A stretch of DNA of 14,460 nt, taken from NCBI GenBank assembly GCA_035693105.1, contig DASSHC010000441.1:1-14460 (forward strand). Direction: 5' to 3'. This DNA is from DASSHC01 sp035693105 (GTDB lineage: Bacteria > Chloroflexota > Chloroflexia > Thermomicrobiales > Thermomicrobiaceae). The notes under the pieces are model-generated. The model saw only the letters and a list, made by a program, of their open reading frames with translations, was not told the origin of the DNA and made no database searches. The stretch's first letter is position 1; the number at the start of each line of letters is the position of its first letter. Positions 5,977-10,928 of this stretch are shown here, piece after piece. Made by a program: the position numbers and the translations under genes.

Positions 5977-6780
5977 TCAGAACGGGGTGGGCGCCCAGGT
6001 CTGTGTGCGGCGCTCGCGGCGCGCCTGATGCCAGGCGCTCAGGCGCGCGGTGACGCGCGGCACCAGGATGTAGGCCAGCACCGTCAGCAGCGTTCCAGCC
6101 AGCGCGTCGAGGATGTAGTGATTGGCCGTGCCAACCACCGCCGTCGCCATCAGGAGCGGGAAGAGGATCCCGGGGATCCAGTAGAGCTTCCGTTTCCCGA
6201 CGCGGATCAGACCCATGCCGACGAAGACGGCGAAGCCGACGTGTAGGCTCGGCATGGCCGCGAACGGGTTGTAGAGCGTCGCCAGGCTCGGCTGATCGTA
6301 GTTGATCCCGCTGTAGAGCTTGAGCGTGTCCACGAACCCGGTGTACGGGAAGAGACGCGGCGGCGCCAGCGGGTAGATGATGTAGATGGCCAACCCGGTG
6401 AAGAGGATCGCCAGGAACGTGTTGCGCACGTTGCGATACTCCTCGTGGTGCCAGCAGAAGACCCAGATGCCGAACAGGATCAGCGCGGTCAGGTGCGTGT
6501 AGGCGTAGGTGAAATTCAGCAGGCGCGTGAAGGCCGGTTCGGCCAGCACGGCCGTCTGGATACCCATCTCGCGGAAGAGGCCGAGGCGCTGCTCCAGCCC
6601 CATCACCGTGTGCGCGTGACCGAAGGCCACCGCTTCTTTGCCGGCGGCAACGCCACGGGTGGCGAAGTAGAGCATGAAGGTCGTCACCAGCAGGGCGAAC
6701 TCCAGCAGCCCGACCCGCGCCCGCTCGCGCACGGTCTCATTGACGTGCAGCCGCACCGGGAAGTGTCGCGGTCGATGCAT
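5977..6780 (-). CDS. PAP2-superfamily membrane phosphatase/phosphotransferase (PAP2_3/AUR1-like)
   Basis: The ATG at 6780 is preceded by AAGGAG about 13 nt upstream and gives 267 residues. About six membrane segments are visible, beginning with L-L-E-F-A-L-L-V-T-T-F-M-L-Y-F. The active-site motifs are A-A-M-P-S-L-H (176-180, histidine 180) and G-T-A-N-H221-Y-I-L-D225, which correspond to the second and third phosphatase motifs of PAP2 enzymes. The Y-P-L-A-P-P-R-L-F segment at about 136-144 is typical of the AUR1/inositol-phosphotransferase-like subgroup PAP2_3. The catalytic histidines should face the outer side of the membrane. The substrate is probably a lipid phosphate or an inositol/mannosyl lipid head-group donor, which cannot be decided from sequence alone. 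It lies upstream of pncA on the same strand. Confidence 0.87.
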   Translation of the reverse strand: MHRPRHFPVRLHVNETVRERARVGLLEFALLVTTFMLYFATRGVAAGKEAVAFGHAHTVMGLEQRLGLFREMGIQTAVLAEPAFTRLLNFTYAYTHLTALILFGIWVFCWHHEEYRNVRNTFLAILFTGLAIYIIYPLAPPRLFPYTGFVDTLKLYSGINYDQPSLATLYNPFAAMPSLHVGFAVFVGMGLIRVGKRKLYWIPGILFPLLMATAVVGTANHYILDALAGTLLTVLAYILVPRVTARLSAWHQARRERRTQTWAPTPF

Positions 6781-6826
6781 CAGTGACAGGTTCTCCTTCC
6801 TGCGTCCGGCCCTGGTCGGCGGGGAA

Positions 6827-6840
6827 TCCACGTCCGTGGA
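6827..6840. promoter_or_regulatory. dyad TCCACGTCCGTGGA, candidate operator
   Basis: Two 6-bp inverted arms (TCCACG/CGTGGA) are separated by 2 bp, 47 bp upstream of the PAP2 gene start. On the minus strand a TTGACT hexamer (6845-6840) abuts it. The outer TCCAC...GTGGA half-sites are the same as those of the palindromes at 472-485 and 10757-10770. Confidence 0.4.
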
Positions 6841-7006
6841 GTCAAGCAAAGCGTAGCGGGAGCCGATCCGCCATGACCAGGAGTCCGAGCATCAGGCTGT
6901 CCAACCGGACAGGGTGGGCGGGCGCCGGCACGTGGCTCGAGCCCGGCAGCCGCTGGCCGCATGCATGCACGCCGCATACCACTGGCTCTTGCCACGATCT
7001 GCATGA

Positions 7007-7012
7007 ATTATA
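7007..7012 (-). promoter_or_regulatory. perfect -10 hexamer TATAAT on the minus strand
   Basis: TATAAT in such GC-rich DNA is notable. It would place a start near 7000 and a leader of about 220 nt before the PAP2 gene. I see no good -35 element at normal spacing, so it may be part of a dual-direction AT-rich box instead. Confidence 0.35.
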
Positions 7013-7057
7013 CTCCTTCGGCGCGCGATCATTGGCCGCCGAACCGCCGACCGCCCC

Positions 7058-7086
7058 TTGCCGCCGCGTCGCCCGGCAACTATACT
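7058..7086 (+). promoter_or_regulatory. sigma-70-type promoter of the recombinase gene
   Basis: TTGCCG (7058-7063), an exact 17-nt spacer and TATACT (7081-7086) match the consensus at 4 of 6 and 5 of 6 positions. Transcription would begin near 7093, about 50 nt before the recombinase start codon. Confidence 0.6.
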
Positions 7087-7142
7087 CCCCGTACGTACAC
7101 TCATCCAGAGCAGGCCGGATAGAGTGGTGACGGGAGCGGTGC

Positions 7143-8153
7143 ATGTCCAGTGAGCCGGGCGAGCTGACCATCAACGCGGCGGTCGAGGAGTTCTTCGCCG
7201 ATCTGCGCCTCTCGCCACGCAGCAAGAAGACCTATCGCGGCGCGCTGACCAAGTTCCTGCAGCGGCTGGAGACGCAGGGCCTCGACCCGGCCACGGCGCC
7301 GGTAGAAGCGCTCAGCGAGGACCACGTGGTCGACTTCGTCGCGGCGCTGATGCCGGAGGACATCCGCTCGCCGGAGGAGGTCTCGCGCATGCGCACCGCG
7401 CAGACCAACCTGGCCGCGGTGCGGAAGTTCTACGCCTACCTCGCCACCTTCGAGCTGCACCGCGGCCTCTCCGGCGACAAGCTGCGGGCGCGCGTCGCGG
7501 CGATGATGCCGCGCTTCACCCCGCCGCCGCCCGACGTGCAGACGGCCGATCTCGACCGCATCGTCGACCATGTGCGCGGCCTGCCGCACGAGCACGAGAC
7601 CCACCGCGAACTGCGCCGCGTGAAGGTCCGCGCCATGATCCTCTTCCTCTACCGCAGCGGCGTGCGCGTCTCCGAGCTGTGCGGGCTGCGCCGCCGCGAC
7701 ATCGACCTCGGCTCGGGGGCGGCCAGTGTCTATCGCGCCAAGGGCGGCAAGAGCCGCACGGTGCACTTCGACAGCGAGACGGCGCAGGCGCTGGTCGCCT
7801 ACTGGACGGCGCGCGGCGACGGCGGGCGCGGGGTCGGCAGCCTACCGGCCTTCAGCGGGCGAGACAAGGCCGGGCAGCCGGGGCGCGCGATCAGCCCGCG
7901 CACGGTCGAGCAGATCGTGGCCGAGCTGTGCGTAGCGGCCGGGGTCGAGAACCCGATCACGCCGCACTCCTTCCGCCACGGGCTGGCGACCGAGCTGGTG
8001 CGGCGGCGGGTGCGCGAGTCCACGGTGCAGACGATTCTGGGCCACGCCTCGCCGATGACCACGCGCATCTACGTGCACAAGGTCGCGTTGGAGGTGGCGG
8101 AGGAGTACCAGGAGGCGTTCGGCGAGTACCGCCGCCCGAGCGGCGGGGGCTAG
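7143..8153 (+). CDS. tyrosine recombinase/integrase (XerC/D-like)
   Basis: The ATG at 7143 has GGGAG 6 nt upstream and gives 336 residues. The N-terminal SAM-like core-binding domain (about 8-125) carries the typical S-P-R-S-K-K-T-Y-R-G-A-L-T-K-F-L-Q helix. The catalytic domain (about 135-320) has the full set of active residues: Arg175 (S-G-V-R-V-S-E-L), Lys200 or Lys203 (A-K-G-G-K-S-R), His275 and Arg278 (H-S-F-R-H-G), His301 (I-L-G-H-A-S) and nucleophile Tyr310 (R-I-Y-V-H-K). It should cut and rejoin DNA at specific sites. It is about 35 residues longer than housekeeping XerC/D, with extra sequence around 140-165 and 222-250. No excisionase, phage genes or flanking tRNA are present, so it is a lone recombinase, possibly a Xer paralogue. 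It is convergent with the receiver gene at 8230. Confidence 0.92.
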   Translation: MSSEPGELTINAAVEEFFADLRLSPRSKKTYRGALTKFLQRLETQGLDPATAPVEALSEDHVVDFVAALMPEDIRSPEEVSRMRTAQTNLAAVRKFYAYLATFELHRGLSGDKLRARVAAMMPRFTPPPPDVQTADLDRIVDHVRGLPHEHETHRELRRVKVRAMILFLYRSGVRVSELCGLRRRDIDLGSGAASVYRAKGGKSRTVHFDSETAQALVAYWTARGDGGRGVGSLPAFSGRDKAGQPGRAISPRTVEQIVAELCVAAGVENPITPHSFRHGLATELVRRRVRESTVQTILGHASPMTTRIYVHKVALEVAEEYQEAFGEYRRPSGGG

Positions 8154-8184
8154 CGCGGGAGCGGGATCCTTCGTAGCAGGGCTG

Positions 8185-8200
8185 GTGCCGCGTGCGGCAC
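8185..8200. terminator. hairpin between convergent genes, possible bidirectional terminator
   Basis: GTGCCGC and GCGGCAC form a perfect 7-bp inverted repeat around GT in the 76-bp gap between the recombinase stop and the receiver stop. There is no T-tract on either strand, so it would be a weak or factor-assisted terminator. Flanking GGATCC words resemble the dispersed repeat arms seen elsewhere. Confidence 0.4.
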
Positions 8201-8229
8201 GGATCCGCGGCGGAAGCCCAGCCATCCCC

Positions 8230-8631
8230 TCAAGGCGGGCCCGCCAGCAGCAGCTCGACCTCGCGCAGCAACGCATCGAGATCGAATGGCTTGGCGATCC
8301 AGGCCGTACGCGGTCGCCCCAGCGACGCGGCCGTACGGCTCAACAGCTTGTCGTCCGTCGCGGTCAGCAGCAGCGGGATCAGGGCCAGCGCGGCGTCGCC
8401 GTTGAGCCGCGCCAGCAGCGCGGCATCCGGCCCCAGCTGGCTGAACTGGACGTCGAGGATGATCAACTCGGGGCGTTCCCCGGCGGGGAGGCCGGCGACG
8501 GCGTCGAGCACGAGGCCCGTCAGCGGCTGGTACCCCTCATCGATCAGCAGCCCGCGCAGCAGCTCGACCAGGCCGAGATCGTGGTCGATCACCAGAATCC
8601 GCCGCCGGCGGCTTGTCGCGCTTCCTCGCAT
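8230..8631 (-). CDS. receiver-only response regulator (canonical)
   Basis: The ATG at 8631 has GGGAGG 4-5 nt upstream and gives 133 residues, one receiver domain with no output domain. After a basic N-terminus (T-S-R-R-R-R) come the acidic residues Asp16 and Asp18 (I-L-V-I-D-H-D). The phosphoacceptor is Asp60 (L-I-I-L-D-V-Q-F), with Thr90 (L-L-L-T-A-T-D-D) and the conserved Lys114-Pro (I-A-K-P-F). All residues needed for phosphorylation are present. It probably acts as a phosphorelay intermediate or an allosteric partner protein; the kinase is not in the window. The gene has a strong promoter 262 nt upstream and a hairpin-rich leader, and its ribosome site forms one arm of a hairpin (8637-8651). 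Confidence 0.88.
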   Translation of the reverse strand: MRGSATSRRRRILVIDHDLGLVELLRGLLIDEGYQPLTGLVLDAVAGLPAGERPELIILDVQFSQLGPDAALLARLNGDAALALIPLLLTATDDKLLSRTAASLGRPRTAWIAKPFDLDALLREVELLLAGPP

Positions 8632-8886
8632 CTCGCCTCCCGCGCCGGGAGCGCACCGCCGGACACCGGCTGACCGACGCACATTCGCGAGTTCGCTGGC
8701 ACGCGGGAACGGATGAACCGGACGTGAGGCAGACCTGACGGCCCAGCGGCGAGCACGCCGCCGGCGCGGCGTCGTACTGGAGGCACGGCCGTCAGCACGC
8801 GTCCACCGTCACGACGGTTGGGAATGTGCCGCGCCACCGCGCACATTCCGTGCGCGGCTGGAGGCGCTGCATACCACCTTATTCGC
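8632..8886 (-). ncRNA. candidate structured 5' leader RNA of the receiver gene
   Basis: From the predicted start near 8886 to the ATG the transcript would hold four hairpins in order. They are: 8849-8821, GGAATGTGC/GCACATTCC with inner GCG/CGC and a GTGG loop; 8818-8805, ACCGTC/GACGGT; 8795-8735, a 9-bp stem CTGACGGCC/GGCCGTCAG enclosing an inner 7-bp stem ACGCCGC/GCGGCGT with a GCCG loop (8772-8755); and 8651-8637, CTCCC/GGGAG, whose 3' arm is the ribosome binding site. The repeated CCGTC/GACGG words allow alternative pairings. I recognise no known riboswitch class. Chance hairpins are common in GC-rich DNA, so this remains a candidate. Confidence 0.4.
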
Positions 8887-8892
8887 AGGGTC

Positions 8893-8921
8893 ATCATGGA
8901 CGCGTGACCGGCAATTGTCAA
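8893..8921 (-). promoter_or_regulatory. consensus-like promoter of the receiver gene leader
   Basis: On the minus strand, a perfect -35 TTGACA (8921-8916), an exact 17-nt spacer and CATGAT (8898-8893, 4 of 6 matches) form the best promoter in the window. It points to the receiver gene at 8631 with no intervening convincing reading frame. Confidence 0.7.
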
Positions 8922-9084
8922 GGGCGAAATGCGCGGAATACGATAGTGCGATAGCAGGGCCAGGTGAGTTATTGGCGGGCAGGGGAGCGATAGCGAGTGC
9001 GGACGGTTGGCGGTGGACTTGCCCGAGCGGCGCCGGGGACAGTGCGCCTCATCCTCGTACACCGAGGAGGGGAACGGCCAGGGG

Positions 9085-9170
9085 AGATCCCTTCGACAGG
9101 CTCAGGGCAAGCTCTTCACTGCGGCTCAGGATGACAGGGGGGACGGCTTTGCTTGCCCTGTCATGCTGAG
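9085..9170. repeat. composite repeat (CCTTCGACAGGCTCAGGGC / CTCAGGATGACA family)
   Basis: It begins GAGATCCCTTCGACAGGCTC, continues with TTCACTGCGGCTCAGGATGACAGG (given by its key words) and ends with an inverted CCCTGTCATGCTGAG unit at 9156-9170. Arms are shared with the elements at 750-870 and 12857-12974. The general word CCTGAGCCTGTCGAAGG is one I know as a frequent dispersed repeat in many bacterial genomes. Confidence 0.6.
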
Positions 9171-9244
9171 TAGTCCGACCAGCGTCATTCATCTGGTTGC
9201 GTGCCCTCGGTGGTGGCTGTCCCGGAGCTTGCGTGTCGCGTGGC

Positions 9245-9500
9245 GCGCGGGGCTAAAGCCACCGCGCTAATCTTCTACGGAAGCCTGCTGAAGCAGGCTA
9301 AAGATGAGGATTCAGCCTGCTTATGGTGCTTGAAGACAAACCCTGGCCTACGCCATCTCGCTCCTAGCCTGTTTCAACAGGCTTCGTCTGCTAGCGCTGC
9401 GGCTTTAGCCCGGCGCGGCGTGGGCGACGGAACTCCAGGATAATTCCGCAAACGCCAGCAACGGGCGTCGTCTGCGAGTGCGGCGGCTTCAGCCCAGGGC
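9245..9500. repeat. long inverted repeat element (GGCTAAAGCC ... GGCTTTAGCC) plus degenerate third copy
   Basis: The left arm (about 9245-9303) reads GGCTAAAGCC, then a GCGCTAA word, then GAAGCCTGCTGAAGCAGGCT (9290-9299 and neighbours). The right arm (9366-9418) is its imperfect reverse complement, with AGCCTGTTTCAACAGGCTTC and then GCGGCTTTAGCCC. About 62 bp lie between the arms. A diverged third copy of the right arm, with GTCGTCTGCGAGTGCGGCGG and TTCAGCCC, follows at 9464-9500. Each arm can itself form two small hairpins. There is no coding capacity, so it is MITE- or REP-like. Confidence 0.65.
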
Positions 9501-9657
9501 GCTCCCCGGCACGCGGCTCCCATCGAGGCCACTACAGTCCGTTCCAAATCGAACACATGACGATGGTTGGACTACTGAGACCGCAGCCGAAGCAGCTCTT
9601 CAAACCCTGTCTATTGCTCCGGTTCCATGTCGTCGCGGTGCGAGGAGCGCGAAACCC

Positions 9658-9703
9658 CAGCCCCTTCAGTGGGCTTCGTGGGCTCAGCGCGGGAATTCGA
9701 TTC
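9658..9703. repeat. dispersed double-hairpin repeat, copy 2
   Basis: It shares a 24-nt identical run with 929-952 and a decayed version of the adjoining GGGAAT...ATTCC hairpin. It lies about 20 bp past the stop of the uroporphyrinogen-decarboxylase-like gene on the minus strand, a 3'-flank position like that of copy 1. Confidence 0.55.
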
Positions 9704-9723
9704 CGGACGGAGCCGCGCGCCCC

Positions 9724-10680
9724 CTACGGCACCTCCAACTCGTCCACCAGCGCCCGCGCCGCCTCCAGCCACTTGGGGTCGGTGTCGTCCGGCACCGAGC
9801 AGCCGTTGGCCAGGATCAGCTTGCGCCCGCCCGTCTGCTTGATGGCGTCCTCGGCCTCGGCGCGGATCTGCTCGACCGGGCCGTTGGCCAGCGCCCCATT
9901 CTCGTTCCAGCCGCCCATCAGGCACTTGCTGGTCATAGTGCGCGCCTCGCGCAGGCTGGGACCGGCGGTGCGGTCGCTCCAACTGAGCACCTGCACCGGG
10001 TAGTCGAGCGACTGCTGGAAATAGAGGTCCTTGTTGCCGTGGACGTGCAACACGTTGAGCCAGCCGTCGATCGCGCCCTGCAGCGCCAGCAGGTCGTAGG
10101 GGCGGCCGAACTCCTGGTACTCCTGCTGCGACATGACCTCCGAGGTGCAGCCCTGCAGCGCGAAGAAGATGCCGTCGGCGCCGTTGTCGATGCACTCACG
10201 CATCAAGCGCCGCAGGTTCTCGGCGATGGTCGCCAGCCCCAGGTGGACGAGCGCGGGGTGCTGGCGGGCGTGCTCCAGAAAGAGGTCGCGGCTCTGGGCG
10301 AAATGCATCGCCTCGGAGAGCGGGTTGTAGATTGTCATAATGATCGGCGTCTCCCAGCCGACCGCCTCGCGCAGCACGCGCACGGCGGTGGCGCGCTGGT
10401 TGAGGTAGTGCGAGCGGCGCGGGTTGAGGTGCTCGAGCAGGCGCCAGCCCTCGGGATCGGCGATCGCGCCGCGCGGGAAGGGGTAGGGGATATCGGGCAT
10501 GATCTTGAGGATATCGAGGTCGTAGGTGTTCTCGAAGAAGTCGATCGTCGCCTGGGCCATCTTGCGCCCGGAGCCTTCCGGCCGGAAGTGATGCCAGAAG
10601 CTGACGGGGATGCGATCGACCTCGTCGCCGTGCACCGCCGCCGCCACCCGCTCGGTCTTGGTCATCTCATCCAGATACAC
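9724..10680 (-). CDS. uroporphyrinogen decarboxylase superfamily protein (UroD/MtaA-like)
   Basis: The GTG at 10680 has a purine-rich GGAAGGGAG site 7 nt upstream and gives 318 residues starting MYLDEMTKTERVAAAVHGDE, the usual length and beginning for this family (T-x-x-E-R-V/F...G-x-x-x-D-R-x-P). A longer upstream frame is Pro/Arg-rich and rejected. Family features are D-I-L-K-I-M-P-D near 56-63, the L-H-V-H-G segment at 211-215, G-G-W at 256-258 and N-G-C294-S-V-P-D-D-T near the end. In the corrinoid methyltransferases (MtaA, MtbA) zinc is held by H-x-C plus a distant Cys. Here the motif is H212-V-H214 plus Cys294, a possible variant metal site. True HemE lacks such a site, and the haem genes are not nearby. 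It is therefore more likely a methyltransferase-like or uncharacterised member than HemE. It is a single gene with its own promoter. Confidence 0.82.
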   Translation of the reverse strand: MYLDEMTKTERVAAAVHGDEVDRIPVSFWHHFRPEGSGRKMAQATIDFFENTYDLDILKIMPDIPYPFPRGAIADPEGWRLLEHLNPRRSHYLNQRATAVRVLREAVGWETPIIMTIYNPLSEAMHFAQSRDLFLEHARQHPALVHLGLATIAENLRRLMRECIDNGADGIFFALQGCTSEVMSQQEYQEFGRPYDLLALQGAIDGWLNVLHVHGNKDLYFQQSLDYPVQVLSWSDRTAGPSLREARTMTSKCLMGGWNENGALANGPVEQIRAEAEDAIKQTGGRKLILANGCSVPDDTDPKWLEAARALVDELEVP

Positions 10681-10732
10681 GGCTCGGCTCCCTTCCTGCT
10701 CACCAATGTCTCCACTCTCCGCGCGGCATCTT

Positions 10733-10760
10733 AGCATAGGCGGCCCCCGCACCCGGTCTA
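10733..10760 (-). promoter_or_regulatory. promoter of the UroD-like gene
   Basis: On the minus strand TAGACC (10760-10755), a 16-nt spacer and TATGCT (10738-10733) match the consensus at 4 of 6 positions each. Initiation would fall near 10726, about 46 nt before the start codon. The -35 hexamer overlaps the palindrome at 10757-10770. Confidence 0.45.
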
Positions 10761-10770
10761 CCCGGGTGGA
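10757..10770. promoter_or_regulatory. near-perfect palindrome TCTACCCGGGTGGA, candidate operator
   Basis: This is a one-base variant of the 472-485 palindrome, placed 77 bp upstream of the UroD-like gene start. It overlaps the predicted -35 element, the position expected of a repressor site. Confidence 0.45.
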
Positions 10771-10928
10771 GCGGTGGAGGGCATGCGCCCCGGTTGGGGA
10801 CCCGGGGCGCCGAACGGGGGAAGGAAGGGGTATTGGGAAGGGTAGGAGGTGCGGGGGCGCGACGTGGGGGAACATCGACCCCTGCTATCTCTTAAAACAC
10901 CGCGGAGGGCGAAAACGTTACACGGCGA

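Larger units (their letters stand above)
6781..7142. other. divergent regulatory region between PAP2 gene and recombinase gene
   Basis: This 362-bp stretch carries the starts of two divergent genes. It contains the dyad at 6827-6840 and two AT-rich TATACTCC boxes (7009-7016 and 7081-7088), both of which read as -10-like hexamers on either strand. Minus-strand open frames through it have low-quality composition and no ribosome sites, so I call no gene here. Confidence 0.5.
8922..9723. other. noncoding repeat-rich stretch
   Basis: About 800 bases without a convincing gene on either strand. Short open frames here are made of repeat sequence. It contains three repeat elements (9085-9170, 9245-9500 and 9658-9703) and locally lower GC content than the genes around it. 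Confidence 0.6.

Noticed and set aside
7143..8631. Recombinase plus receiver as a mobile island or phage module
   Set aside because: The genes are convergent with separate promoters, and there are no attachment repeats, tRNA, phage or cargo genes.
8589..9062. Minus-strand 157-codon frame covering the receiver leader
   Set aside because: It overlaps the receiver start in another frame, spans promoter and hairpins, lacks a ribosome site and has shadow-like composition.
8922..9723. Repeat-rich stretch as a CRISPR array
   Set aside because: Repeats are inverted pairs of different families without regular direct repeats or spacers, and there are no cas genes.
9478..10734. Plus-strand 418-codon frame opposite the UroD-like gene
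   Set aside because: Antisense shadow; the minus-strand protein has family motifs and a proper start.
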